The translations under genes and the position numbers were made by a program. Source: Paenibacillus sp. Soil787 (GTDB lineage Bacteria > Bacillota > Bacilli > Paenibacillales > NBRC-103111). From it: a stretch of 64,000 nucleotides of DNA. The first letter of the stretch is position 1. The number at the start of each line of letters is the position of its first letter. The stretch lies in contig NZ_LMSP01000048.1 of assembly GCF_001429545.1 (NCBI RefSeq), forward strand, positions 29,890 through 93,889. Reading direction: 5' to 3'. Below are positions 23,788 through 32,425 of this stretch, in pieces. Under the pieces are notes generated by a model that was not told the DNA's origin, did no database searches, and saw only the letters and a list, made by a program, of their open reading frames with translations.

Positions 23788-24693
23788 TTAATACTCGACG
23801 TCTTTTCCTGCATATTTAAACTGAATAACCGAAATTCCCGCGATAATAACAGCTAAAATCAACGATTGCGCCGCAGCTTTACCGAATTCAAAATAAGTAA
23901 AGGCATTATTGAAAATCAGTAGACCCACCATCGTCGTCGCATTATTCGGACCGCCACCTGTCATCAGGTACGCGTTCTGGAACACTTGGAAAGAACCGAT
24001 AACGCCTGTCACCAAAAGGAATAACGTCGCTGGCTTCAAAGATGGAACAACAATGTGCCACAGCTTTTGAAAAAAGTTCGCTCCGTCCATTTCCGCTGCC
24101 TCGTAATACGTATCATCAATGCCGAGCAGACCCGCCAGGTAGATGATAATGCTTGTGCCATGACTGGACAACCAGGACATCAGAACCAAAGAGAACATCG
24201 CCGTTTTACTTGAGCCGAGCCAGTTCTGATTGGTAAAGCCAAAGAAATGAATCAACTGATTTAAAATTCCGCCTTGCATCGGATCGAAGATCCAAAGCCA
24301 TACAACGGATAAAGCAACACCTGAAGCAACTACAGGCAAGTAATAGACACCTTTGAAAAAGCCCTGCGTTTTTTTCCTGAGCGGCAGAATCAAAATAGCG
24401 ATCACCATAGACAAGAACAAGTTAACAGGTACTGTCAAAAGCGTATAGACAACGGTATTGCGCATAGCTTGCCAAAACAAACCGTCTTTCACGGTAGAGA
24501 CATAATTGTCGAAACCAACATAGGTGGAACCAAGAGGCTTATATTCTTGGAGACTAATGATAAACGCGCTTACGACCGGATATGCGGTGAACATCGCAAA
24601 AACGATCAAAGCAACGGCAATGAATGCATATCCCCATGCACCTTCTCCTCTGATTCTCCTTCTTTTCATCGGTTTAACGATATGAGTAGCCAT
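23788..24693 (-). CDS. CUT1 sugar ABC permease, MalF-like
   Basis: Permease of 301 residues: a basic N-terminus (MKRRRIRGEG), six transmembrane segments and the EAA loop YEAAEMDGANFFQKLWHIVVP. The segment NAYLMTGGGPNNATTMVGL is typical of MalF-like subunits. It is separated from the binding-protein gene by a strong hairpin and from the partner permease by two hairpin repeats. In the presumed cell-wall sugar importer it would form the channel with the MalG-like subunit. Confidence 0.92.
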   Translation of the reverse strand: MATHIVKPMKRRRIRGEGAWGYAFIAVALIVFAMFTAYPVVSAFIISLQEYKPLGSTYVGFDNYVSTVKDGLFWQAMRNTVVYTLLTVPVNLFLSMVIAILILPLRKKTQGFFKGVYYLPVVASGVALSVVWLWIFDPMQGGILNQLIHFFGFTNQNWLGSSKTAMFSLVLMSWLSSHGTSIIIYLAGLLGIDDTYYEAAEMDGANFFQKLWHIVVPSLKPATLFLLVTGVIGSFQVFQNAYLMTGGGPNNATTMVGLLIFNNAFTYFEFGKAAAQSLILAVIIAGISVIQFKYAGKDVEY

Positions 24694-24732
24694 TCTATCA
24701 AACCCCGTTTCAGAAAGCTCGGTTAAAATAGT

Positions 24733-24768
24733 TCGGATAGCCGTGTAATATGCATCACGACTATCCGA
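24733..24768 (-). promoter_or_regulatory. Intercistronic hairpin after the sugar-binding-protein gene
   Basis: TCGGATAG and CTATCCGA pair, extended by CGTG/CACG beyond one mismatch; the loop is about 10 bases. No T-run follows on the minus strand. Probably a stability element for the upstream binding-protein message. Confidence 0.6.
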
Positions 24769-24784
24769 GGTTTACAGCTTATGA

Positions 24785-26227
24785 TTAATCTTTCACTACG
24801 CCGTCTGCGCCAAAGGCAGCAATCGCAGCGGTTTTCACAGCTTCATACATCGCTTCAGGTGTAATTTCACCTGCGATTAGACCTTGGAACTTAGGCACGA
24901 TAACTTCAGTTTCCAATTTAATCGCTTTAGCACCCAGTTCTGTCGGGATATCCGAACGAGCCGGTGTTGCATTTTTCAGCATATAGTCAACAGCAGCTAC
25001 GTTCTCAGGGCTTCTGTCAATTTTCATGCTTTCAGCCGCTTTTTTACCGCTTTGCGTAATGTGTGCAGAGAACAGATCACTGTTTGTTGCAGCAGCATTT
25101 TTACCGCTAGCCAAGAAGTAAGCCGCTTTTACAACGTTCGCTTTGTGCTCAGCCGTAGGTTCCTTTTTACCGCGGAACGTCATGTAACCGTCAACGACCG
25201 TAGCGAATGATGGTTTGGCACCTTGGAAAGTCGGAGCCGGCAATACAACATAATCAACCGGGATGCTGTCTTTTACAGCGCTAGCGTCACTTGCTTTCAG
25301 CTTTGCGTTATTTGTTTTTGCGGAATTCTCAAACACGGCAAGCCCTTTACCTGTAATCATCGTTTGACCTGTCAAGAACATGTTCCAACGCTTACCAGCA
25401 TCTACAGAGCTAAGCTCTTTCGGCATGGAGCCGTCATCAATCAGCTGACGCAGATCTTTGAGCAATCCTAAGTAGTTTTTGCTAGTGTAAGCATATTTCA
25501 AATCTTTGTTAAACGCGTGAGGCATACCGGCATTTTTGGCCATGATACCCAAGTAGTCAACGGCAGCAACGCCTTTAACCGCGAACACGAAGCCGTAGCG
25601 TGTTTTGCCGTTTTCAGTTACGACGCCTTTTTTGACCGCTTGACGGAATTCATCGTACGTCCAACCGCTCGTTTGTACTTTCTTCCAATCGATACCGGCC
25701 TTTTCCAAGAACGCTTTGTTACCGCCAAGTGCGTGGACTTCCATGTACGCCGGGAAGCCGTAAAGTCCTTTGCCGTTCTTCATGTATTCAAGCGGAGCTT
25801 TCTCATAATCGTTAATCATCTCAGGAGTTGCTGAATCTGTAATGTCCATGAGCAAACCTTGCTGCAGATACTTAGGGATGCCGTCAGAGCCTCCGAATGC
25901 AATATCCGGCGGGCTGCCTGCATTCACTTGTGTATCCAATTTCTGTTTCATATCTTCCCAGCTTGCCGGTTCGATTTTGAGCGTCAGGTTCGGATACTGA
26001 GCGGTAAAGTCCTTGGACATTTGTTCGAACTGTTTTTGGTAGTTCGGTGAAACTGGCGGCAGCAAAGCTGTGATGGTGTCTTTAGCTGTTGAGGCGCCGG
26101 CACTAGCCGTTGGAGCAGCAGTACCTGCTGGTGTAGTTGTTGCTTTCGTGCCGGAAGTACCACCACAAGCTGTTAAAGCCATGGTTAAAGCGACGACGGA
26201 TGCTAATACGGGCATTTTTCTTTTCAT
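24785..26227 (-). CDS. CUT1 sugar ABC substrate-binding lipoprotein
   Basis: Extracellular binding protein of 480 residues with lipobox ALTACGG and a Thr/Ala-rich linker, then a type 2 sugar-binding fold (PNLTLKIEPASWEDMKQKLDTQ, GSPPDIAFGGSDGIPKYLQQG, FLTGQTMITGKGLAVFEN). The start is the ATG at 26225-26227 behind GGAGGTC; the longer frame merely reads through the hairpin repeat. It follows murQ and precedes both permeases. From the neighbours, the ligand may be MurNAc, a MurNAc-GlcNAc disaccharide or a muropeptide, but this is inference. Confidence 0.9.
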   Translation of the reverse strand: MKRKMPVLASVVALTMALTACGGTSGTKATTTPAGTAAPTASAGASTAKDTITALLPPVSPNYQKQFEQMSKDFTAQYPNLTLKIEPASWEDMKQKLDTQVNAGSPPDIAFGGSDGIPKYLQQGLLMDITDSATPEMINDYEKAPLEYMKNGKGLYGFPAYMEVHALGGNKAFLEKAGIDWKKVQTSGWTYDEFRQAVKKGVVTENGKTRYGFVFAVKGVAAVDYLGIMAKNAGMPHAFNKDLKYAYTSKNYLGLLKDLRQLIDDGSMPKELSSVDAGKRWNMFLTGQTMITGKGLAVFENSAKTNNAKLKASDASAVKDSIPVDYVVLPAPTFQGAKPSFATVVDGYMTFRGKKEPTAEHKANVVKAAYFLASGKNAAATNSDLFSAHITQSGKKAAESMKIDRSPENVAAVDYMLKNATPARSDIPTELGAKAIKLETEVIVPKFQGLIAGEITPEAMYEAVKTAAIAAFGADGVVKD

Positions 26228-26250
26228 GAAAATAGACCTCCTGTTATTTA

Positions 26251-26283
26251 TAGGGATCTTTGAGCGCAGCTCAAAGTCTCTCC
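26251..26283. repeat. Third copy of the 34-base hairpin repeat
   Basis: Same repeat as at 23715 and 23751, with loop base C (GCA). It lies between the murQ stop and the ribosome site of the binding-protein gene. Confidence 0.85.
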
Positions 26284-26300
26284 TTTTTATATGGAAAATT

Positions 26301-27221
26301 TCACACAACTTTACTAAAAGTACGTATGGCTGTTTTCAAACGGCCGTCGCATTGATTCAATGCTTGTTCTGCCTCCGCTGCACTCAGACCGGTTTTTATC
26401 ATCATAATCGCTAATTTGCAATTCATGGAAGCGCTTTCCAAATGAGCAATAGCGCACTCTTCATCTACTCCTGTTGCTGCCCTAATGATACGAACAGAAC
26501 GATCATACAATTTGTTATTGCTTGCCTTCATGTCTACCATGAGGTTGTTATACGTCTTTCCTAGCTTCACCATCGTACAGGTCGTCAGCATGTTAAGAAC
26601 CAGCTTCTGTGCTGTCCCCGCTTTCAATCGGGTAGATCCCATAATCGCTTCCGGCCCAACCACTGGAGCAATACACACATCACAGACAGGCTCTAATTTC
26701 GAATTTTTGTTATTCACTACGCCGATCGTTGCTGCACCAATTTCCTTTGCTTTATTCAAACTGGCAATGACGAATTGTGCGCTTCCGCTGGCCGTAATTC
26801 CGATAACAGCATCCTTGTCAGTCACACCGCACCGTTCGATAAGTGCGATCCCCTCCTCCGCGTTGTCTTCAAATCCCTCAACTGCCGTTCTTAGTGCCCC
26901 ATCGCCACCAGCGATATGACCTTGCACCAGCACGGGGTCAATTCCAAAAGTAGGAGGACATTCAGAAGCGTCGAGTACACCGAGTCTGCCAGAAGATCCA
27001 GCCCCTACGTAGAACATTCTGCCACCGTTTTTAAGAACATGATGCAAAATATCAACCGCTTTCATAATTTGCGGTATTTCTGCTCCCACAGCAGCGGGAA
27101 CCTCAGCATCCTGCTCATTCATCAAACGCAGCATTTGTTCCGTTGTACATTCATCCATAACCAGCGTTTTCTCGTTAATCTCTTCCGTAGTCAACCCCGA
27201 CAGATACTCATCCATAGCCAT
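26301..27221 (-). CDS. murQ: N-acetylmuramic acid 6-phosphate etherase MurQ
   Basis: Cleaves the lactyl ether of MurNAc-6-phosphate, giving GlcNAc-6-phosphate and D-lactate, in the cytoplasm. At 306 residues it matches the family. The SIS domain carries GAGSSGRLG (73-81) and the catalytic Glu in DASECPPTFG (E87, equivalent to E. coli Glu83). Further family stretches are IAGGDGALRTAVEGFEDN, GITASGSAQFV and GSTRLKAGTAQKLVLNM. It heads the importer operon and has its own promoter. Its presence fixes the pathway of the cluster as MurNAc catabolism. Since the importer is ABC-type, a kinase must supply the phosphate; see 29801-30832. Confidence 0.96.
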   Translation of the reverse strand: MAMDEYLSGLTTEEINEKTLVMDECTTEQMLRLMNEQDAEVPAAVGAEIPQIMKAVDILHHVLKNGGRMFYVGAGSSGRLGVLDASECPPTFGIDPVLVQGHIAGGDGALRTAVEGFEDNAEEGIALIERCGVTDKDAVIGITASGSAQFVIASLNKAKEIGAATIGVVNNKNSKLEPVCDVCIAPVVGPEAIMGSTRLKAGTAQKLVLNMLTTCTMVKLGKTYNNLMVDMKASNNKLYDRSVRIIRAATGVDEECAIAHLESASMNCKLAIMMIKTGLSAAEAEQALNQCDGRLKTAIRTFSKVV

Positions 27222-27254
27222 CCTCCTAACCTGTTTGATTCAATTTCTAATTTC

Positions 27255-27283
27255 ATACTAGCGAAAAATTTCATGATGGTCAA
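27255..27283 (-). promoter_or_regulatory. Sigma-A-like promoter of the murQ operon
   Basis: On the minus strand TTGACC (27278-27283) and TAGTAT (27255-27260) are 17 bases apart, about 34 bases before the murQ start. Confidence 0.7.
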
Positions 27284-27299
27284 TAGTTTTTGAAATTTT
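27265..27299. promoter_or_regulatory. Candidate MurR operator over the murQ promoter
   Basis: Inverted arms AAAATTTCA and TGAAATTTT (27265-27273 and 27291-27299) are separated by 17 bases and bracket the -35 box. A further TAATTTCATAC half-site overlaps the -10 box, and a similar TAATTTCATCATAC lies at the -10 box of the regulator gene promoter. Confidence 0.45.
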
Positions 27300-27345
27300 A
27301 TTTCTTTTTATAATATACATTTGAATTTTTATTTTATATTACAAC

Positions 27346-27384
27346 AAAAAAAAGACAACGGCTTTATTTGGCTAAAGCGTTGTC
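27346..27384 (-). terminator. Terminator of the murR-like gene
   Basis: GACAACG-CTTTA pairs with TAAAG-CGTTGTC (12 bp, one bulged base), followed by eight T on the minus strand. It separates the regulator from the murQ operon. Confidence 0.8.
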
Positions 27385-27392
27385 CTTGTCTT

Positions 27393-28259
27393 TTACTTAC
27401 GATGCTTGCTGCTGGCAATAATATCGTGCGTTTTAGCTAAATATTTCTTCACTTTCTTGTATTCCGCACTGGCTACACCAGCAAAAAGAATATCAATTAC
27501 CGTCAGCATGGCAATGCGCGATCCCATCGCACCGCTTCTAATGGTTACCTCTGGTGTAGAGATGCTCAAGACGATAGTCGCCTTATCTGCTAACTCGCTT
27601 TTATTATATTTGGTAATGGCAATAATGCATGCGCCATTCCTTTTAGCTATTTCTAGTGCATCGAGAATTTCCGTCGTACTTCCCGAATTCGAAATAAAGA
27701 TAGCCACATCACTTTTGTCTAGCAGAGTAGCTGCCGTAAGCTGGCTGTGTCCGTCCGTATAGGTATGGCACATCTTGTTGATCCGTGAAAATTTCTGCTC
27801 CGCATCGATACCGACCAGACCAGAAGCACCAATTCCGAAAAAGGCAATACGGTTGCTTTCACGCAGAACTTTTACAGCACGGGCTATTTCATTTTTGTCG
27901 ATGACACTGAGGGTGTCTTCAATAGATTTACTATTATTGCGGGAAATATTAGAGATAATGACGGATAGATCGTCCCCTGGTTGTATATCGGTGTACTGGT
28001 CTTTCTCATCCTCATCCATAGATCCAATTGAAGCTGAGATACTTACAATAAAATTCCGGTAACCTTTATACCCCATCGTTTTACAGAAACGAAGAACGGA
28101 TGCATCACTGGTTTTCGTCAGCCCAGCAAGGCTCTTAATAGAAAGATGCGGGATTTCCTCTAAATTCTCCAAAACGTACTCGGCTACCAACTTCTCTACA
28201 GGAGTTAGGCTGTCTTTCATATCACGAATCTTTATCAAAATATTATCATTAATTGACAT
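27393..28259 (-). CDS. RpiR-family regulator, MurR-like
   Basis: Transcription regulator of 288 residues: an N-terminal RpiR helix-turn-helix (SIKSLAGLTKTSDASVLRFCK) and a C-terminal SIS sugar-phosphate-binding domain (IAFFGIGASGLVGIDAEQKF, VAIFISNSGSTTEILDALE). It sits between murQ and the divergent GH4-kinase genes, where it can control both. In Bacillus, MurR with this architecture represses MurNAc genes and responds to MurNAc-6-phosphate; the same role is likely. The ribosome site is weak (AGAGAAAA). Confidence 0.88.
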   Translation of the reverse strand: MSINDNILIKIRDMKDSLTPVEKLVAEYVLENLEEIPHLSIKSLAGLTKTSDASVLRFCKTMGYKGYRNFIVSISASIGSMDEDEKDQYTDIQPGDDLSVIISNISRNNSKSIEDTLSVIDKNEIARAVKVLRESNRIAFFGIGASGLVGIDAEQKFSRINKMCHTYTDGHSQLTAATLLDKSDVAIFISNSGSTTEILDALEIAKRNGACIIAITKYNKSELADKATIVLSISTPEVTIRSGAMGSRIAMLTVIDILFAGVASAEYKKVKKYLAKTHDIIASSKHRK

Positions 28260-28307
28260 ATATTTTCTCTGTTCACCCTATTTTCTTTGAGCTAAAATTT
28301 TAATTTC

Positions 28308-28336
28308 ATCATACGAATAAATGCTCAAAAAAACAA
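28308..28336 (-). promoter_or_regulatory. Promoter of the RpiR-family regulator gene
   Basis: On the minus strand TTGTTT (28331-28336) and TATGAT (28308-28313) are 17 bases apart, about 50 bases before the ATG. ATGAAATTA next to the -10 box resembles the murQ promoter. Confidence 0.5.
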
Positions 28337-28432
28337 GATTAATATGAGAAATTGTAAACAATTTTGAATATTAAGTTAAGAAATTTATTTTCAAAACAAA
28401 ACTATCAATATAAAATAAAATTCCAATTTATA

Positions 28433-28462
28433 TTGCAGCGTTTCTGGATGCGATGCTATAAT
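28433..28462 (+). promoter_or_regulatory. Promoter of the GH4-kinase operon
   Basis: TTGCAG (28433-28438) and TATAAT (28457-28462) with an 18-base spacer; TGC before the -10 box makes an extended -10. Confidence 0.75.
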
Positions 28463-28502
28463 AGCAGCGAGATTGAGCTGAATAGGAAGGGTGAATACAG
28501 GG

Positions 28503-29798
28503 ATGAATAAAAAATTGAAAATAGCGATTATTGGATCAGGAAGCACCTACACCCCAGAACTCATTGAAGGAATGATTAAGCGTAAAGACGTATTACCAAT
28601 AGATGAACTAGTGCTTATGGATATTGATGCAAGAAAGCTGGATATTGTGGGCAAACTCTGTGAACGCATGATACAGGCAGCGAATGTTCCTTGTCGAGTG
28701 ATCTTAACCGAAAACTTGGATGAAGCGCTGCAAAATGCGGATTTTGTCTTGTCACAAATTCGTGTGGGCAAGCTGCCTGCCCGCGTACTCGACGAGACCA
28801 TTCCTCTCAAATACGATTTAATCGGGCAAGAAACTTGCGGAATCGGTGGATTTTTCAAAGCCATGCGCACGATTCCCGTTATGCTTCATATTGCCGGCCG
28901 TATGAAAGAACTGTGTCCGGATGCTTGGCTCATCAATTTCTCTAATCCAGCCGGCATCATTACAGAAGCATTGCTTAACCATTCCAACGTGAAAATGCTT
29001 GGTCTTTGCAATGTTCCATTCAACATGTTCAAGAGCATTCGTGAAACCTTGCAGTTAGACTATGCTAGCTTTACCTATGTTGGACTTAACCATTTAAGCT
29101 GGATTACGACAATTGAACAGGATGGTAAAGATTATGTGAAAACGGCACTTGATATGGGGCTTAACAGTGAAGCGATGAAAAATATTCCTTCAAGTGGATT
29201 CAGTAAAGAGGTCATTCAGATGGCGGGAGCTATTCCTTCTTCTTATATGGAGTATTATTACTTCAAAGAGAAGAAGTTGAAATTGCTGAAAGAAAGTGAA
29301 ATGACACGCGGCGAGAAATGTATGCAGATCGAAGAGGAGCTGCTCAACATCTACTTGGATTCCGAGCTGCATTCAAAACCAGAACTGCTTTCTACTCGCG
29401 GCGGTGCCAACTATTCGGAAGTAGCCATTAGTTTAGTCGATGCCATCTATAACGATAAACAAGAGGTTCATGTGGTCAATCTGCTTAATAACGGAGCATT
29501 AGATTTCATGGAGGACTCCGATGCCGTTGAAGTTTGTGCCGTAATTGGTAAAGATGGCGCCATACCGATCCATGTAAAAGACTTCAACAATCAACATATC
29601 ATCGATTATATGCGTATGGTTAAAGCCTATGAGCGTGAAACGGTAGCTGCTGCTGTGAACGGTAGTGAAGATGCCGCCATGCGCGCCCTATTAATGAATC
29701 CATTGGTTGGTGACTATGATGCCGCGCATAACTGCTTCAATGAGTTGAAGGAAGCACACAAGGCCTATCTCCCGCAGTTTTTCGCTAATGAGAAGTAG
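28503..29798 (+). CDS. GH4 family glycosidase (6-phospho-beta-glucosidase type)
   Basis: NAD+- and metal-dependent glycosidase of 431 residues. Rossmann start KIAIIGSGSTYTPELIEGM, then the family-typical GQETCGIGGFFKAMRTIP, NFSNPAG, GLCNVPF (metal Cys) and YVGLNHLSW (metal His). GH4 enzymes act on phosphorylated or free sugars by an oxidation-elimination mechanism. The nearest subgroup is 6-phospho-beta-glucosidase, but in this cluster a phosphorylated amino-sugar glycoside is possible. ATG 28503 follows AGGAAGGG; an upstream GTG overlaps that site. It has its own promoter, divergent from the murR-like gene, and is followed two bases later by a kinase. Confidence 0.92.
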   Translation: MNKKLKIAIIGSGSTYTPELIEGMIKRKDVLPIDELVLMDIDARKLDIVGKLCERMIQAANVPCRVILTENLDEALQNADFVLSQIRVGKLPARVLDETIPLKYDLIGQETCGIGGFFKAMRTIPVMLHIAGRMKELCPDAWLINFSNPAGIITEALLNHSNVKMLGLCNVPFNMFKSIRETLQLDYASFTYVGLNHLSWITTIEQDGKDYVKTALDMGLNSEAMKNIPSSGFSKEVIQMAGAIPSSYMEYYYFKEKKLKLLKESEMTRGEKCMQIEEELLNIYLDSELHSKPELLSTRGGANYSEVAISLVDAIYNDKQEVHVVNLLNNGALDFMEDSDAVEVCAVIGKDGAIPIHVKDFNNQHIIDYMRMVKAYERETVAAAVNGSEDAAMRALLMNPLVGDYDAAHNCFNELKEAHKAYLPQFFANEK

Positions 29799-29800
29799 TC

Positions 29801-30832
29801 ATGATTGATAAAAACTACATTATCGGCGTCGACGGCGGAAATAGTAAAACGGACTACTTTCTATTTGATATCCAGGGGAACTTTGTAGACCATATATACA
29901 CAGGCACATGCAGTCACGAGCAGTTCCCTGACTCGTATATGAGCAGTTTTCGAATCATGAATGAAAATATTCAGCATCTGCTGACGCGCAATCAGTTAAC
30001 CATGGATCATATTGCAGCAGGTGCTTTCGGATTAGCTGGTGCGGACATTCCATCCCAGAAGGAAAATTTATGTACAGTCATTGAGCGTATCGGTTTTACT
30101 CACTATGCCATGGACAACGACTCCTTCCTGGGTGTTAAAGCTGGCAGTGAAAAGGGCTTCGGCATTTGCTCCATTAATGGATCAGGCTCTTCAACGGGGG
30201 GCATTTCTCCAAGTGGAAAGCACCTTCAAGTAGGCGGGGTTGGCAGTGAGCTATCTGGTGATGAGGCTGGGGGGTTCTTTCTAGCCAGAAAAGTACTTCG
30301 GTCTGTCTATGACTTCTTCTACCGTATGGGGCCGGAAACCGAGATGACGGACCCCGTCATGAAGTTGCTGCAAATACCCAGTAAAGAATTGTTCATTGAA
30401 TACACCTTGAACGCCATACAAAAGCGAACAAGTCCCACCACCAAGCTGGTGCAAATCTTGTTCTTCGCGGCAGATAACGGGGATTCCATAGCTCTGAATA
30501 TTCTAGATAACACAGCCAAACAACTGGCCTTCTCCACGGTTGGCTGTATGCACAATCTGGATTTTGATCAGGAAGTCGATATCATTCTGGCAGGCTCTGT
30601 TTGGGTCAAAGCAGAAAGTCCTCTGCTGCTCCAAAACTTCAAAAATCATATGGCAAACTTGACCAATCACAGCTGCAATTACATCCTTCTGCAAGTCCCA
30701 CCCGCAACTGGCGCAGTCCTATGGGCACTGGAGCTTGCGTATGGTCATCCGGTGAATTTAGATACTCGGCTGAAAGTGATTGAGGCCGTGGAACAACACG
30801 TTATTTCATCGTGTAAAAGAGTCTCTCAATAG
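29801..30832 (+). CDS. BadF/BadG-family sugar kinase, GlcNAc/MurNAc kinase-like
   Basis: ASKHA-fold kinase of 343 residues. Phosphate-1 motif IIGVDGGNSKTDYFLFD is at the N-terminus, then FGLAGAD, CSINGSGSSTGGISPSG and GVGSELSGDEAGGFFLAR. The family includes eukaryotic GlcNAc kinase and clostridial MurK, which phosphorylates MurNAc and GlcNAc. It starts two bases after the GH4 stop. It can supply the MurNAc-6-phosphate that MurQ needs, since the importer here does not phosphorylate. Substrate is inferred from family and cluster. Confidence 0.85.
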   Translation: MIDKNYIIGVDGGNSKTDYFLFDIQGNFVDHIYTGTCSHEQFPDSYMSSFRIMNENIQHLLTRNQLTMDHIAAGAFGLAGADIPSQKENLCTVIERIGFTHYAMDNDSFLGVKAGSEKGFGICSINGSGSSTGGISPSGKHLQVGGVGSELSGDEAGGFFLARKVLRSVYDFFYRMGPETEMTDPVMKLLQIPSKELFIEYTLNAIQKRTSPTTKLVQILFFAADNGDSIALNILDNTAKQLAFSTVGCMHNLDFDQEVDIILAGSVWVKAESPLLLQNFKNHMANLTNHSCNYILLQVPPATGAVLWALELAYGHPVNLDTRLKVIEAVEQHVISSCKRVSQ

Positions 30833-30900
30833 AATCTAGAATAGGCTGAGGGAACGACGTAGCGCTATTTGGATGAAAACACCCGAAATCACGAGGAGGA

Positions 30901-30947
30901 GGAACGAGGAGGCGTTATATCGTGTTTTTTTGCCTCCTGCACGTTCC
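30901..30947 (+). terminator. Hairpin after the GH4-kinase operon
   Basis: GGAACG...AGGAGGC pairs with GCCTCCT...CGTTCC (6 + 7 bp with an internal loop). No T-run follows, but a T-run sits in the loop. A second GAGGAACGAG complement at 30968-30977 offers an alternative fold. The remaining bases of 30833-31037 show no gene. Confidence 0.45.
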
Positions 30948-31037
30948 AATTGCTCAAATAGAGTCTTCTCGTTCCTCTAATTTGATTTTATACACAGAAT
31001 TCCCGAAATAAAGGCTCTACGTTCCGCCCTTCATCCC

Positions 31038-32243
31038 TCATAAAGCCTCCAACAAACGTTGTCGCTCATTCGAACCCATCGCTAAGTGAATAAGGTGAGC
31101 CACCAATTTTTTCTGTTCTGGATTTAATCGGGCAAACACTCTTGGCTCTAGTTGACACATTTCCCTGATGACAGATTCCAGCTCTTCTTTTCTGGTAGTG
31201 TCCTCAGGTTCGTCATTAAAAGTTGGAAATGCCTTGGATTCCGCAAAGTCTTCAATCACATGATCTGCCAATAATCCTAAATAGGGCTTCCTTTTTTGCT
31301 TAATAAACGCGTTGATTTCTTCAAGTAAAAATTGAAATACCTCGCTTCTTCGGCTTGCCCCGAAAGATAATTCCAATTGTCCACCGTTGTCTTCACTATC
31401 AAAATCGAAATGATCAAATCCCTTACTTTGAATATAAACACTATGATAGAATGAATCACCTTTATTATTAAAAGTTGTCGGCTGCTTATGCTTCTCCGCT
31501 AACGTCGAATCGATAAAGTAAATTTTGGAATATTCATGATTGATTCTATCTTTCCAACGAACATATTTGATTTGAAACGCCGTTTGTGTATGCTCATGAA
31601 CGATTGTAAAACATTCTCTTTCGGCTATCACACATGAGTAGTCTAAGGATTCGCCATCTATTCGGACATCGAAATGTTTCTCAGAATGAAGCTCCAAGAA
31701 CCACCCAAATTCCTTACATAAAAAAGTCAACAAATCCTCATAGACAAAGTCTTTTATAATATTATGAAAAGTTACCATCGTCCCTGCATCTTCGTCTGTT
31801 AGGATGTTATTCGTAACCTCATAAGTATCCAAATTTTTAGAATGAATACGAATGGTATACGTATTTTTAAGAAGGCCGTCTACATAGGTCGTTTTCCATG
31901 TTGCATCGGAAGCAAAATGGTGGAAGGTTAATCGACCGATCCCATTCTTTCCATGCATGGCAGAAGTCGTTCTGCCTCGCTTTTCGGGATCAACTTGCTT
32001 CTCTGATTCAAAAAATGGCGTAAACTTCCGTTCCAATTCTTTCCTATTTATGCCATACCCGTTATCCGCAATGACAATTTGATCTATGCCGCCCAAAACA
32101 TTCTTAGAAAGCTTAATATCTACAACAGTAGCCTGTGCATCGAATCCATTCCAAATATATTCAGAAATGGCTTGCAAATAATCAAACTTACGAAGAGTTT
32201 TTTCGATACCTTTTGAGGATATTTCTATTTTGCTTTTGCCCAA
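31038..32243 (-). CDS. GHKL (Hsp90/MutL-like) ATP-binding protein
   Basis: Protein of about 401 residues with an N-terminal GHKL ATPase domain. Motif I SEYIWNGFDAQ (E...N..D) is near residue 30, motif II IADNGYGI near 62, and the lid motif GRTTSAMHGKNGIGRL near 90. The middle part (to about 300) is a transducer-like region; the C-terminus (LEPRVFARLNPEQKKLVAHL) ends abruptly at LLEAL. Relatives are found as stand-alone ATPases of unknown role and in some defence loci. The start is probably TTG 32241-32243 behind AAGGGG; an earlier TTG at 32259-32261 lacks a site. It may be C-terminally shortened. No partner gene is evident. Confidence 0.75.
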   Translation of the reverse strand: MGKSKIEISSKGIEKTLRKFDYLQAISEYIWNGFDAQATVVDIKLSKNVLGGIDQIVIADNGYGINRKELERKFTPFFESEKQVDPEKRGRTTSAMHGKNGIGRLTFHHFASDATWKTTYVDGLLKNTYTIRIHSKNLDTYEVTNNILTDEDAGTMVTFHNIIKDFVYEDLLTFLCKEFGWFLELHSEKHFDVRIDGESLDYSCVIAERECFTIVHEHTQTAFQIKYVRWKDRINHEYSKIYFIDSTLAEKHKQPTTFNNKGDSFYHSVYIQSKGFDHFDFDSEDNGGQLELSFGASRRSEVFQFLLEEINAFIKQKRKPYLGLLADHVIEDFAESKAFPTFNDEPEDTTRKEELESVIREMCQLEPRVFARLNPEQKKLVAHLIHLAMGSNERQRLLEAL

Positions 32244-32354
32244 AACGATCAACCCCTTCAATGAGTAATCACGCCAATAACCACAAATCTATCATATTCC
32301 AAATCTATCATTCCGTATGTCGATTCATGCTTGCTTGATGCATATCTTTTCCGA

Positions 32355-32393
32355 CAAAAAATCCTTCGATACTTTGTATCGGGGCGGCTTTTT
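32355..32393. terminator. Hairpin between the GHKL gene and the broken gene
   Basis: CCTTCGATAC and GTATCGGGG pair with a TTT loop; GGCTTTTTG follows on plus and ATTTTTTG on minus, so it could terminate in either direction. It precedes the ribosome site of the plus-strand gene at 32426, so it could also be an attenuator. Confidence 0.5.
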
Positions 32394-32425
32394 GCTTTTG
32401 CCTATGAATAAAGGAGAGGGAAGAC

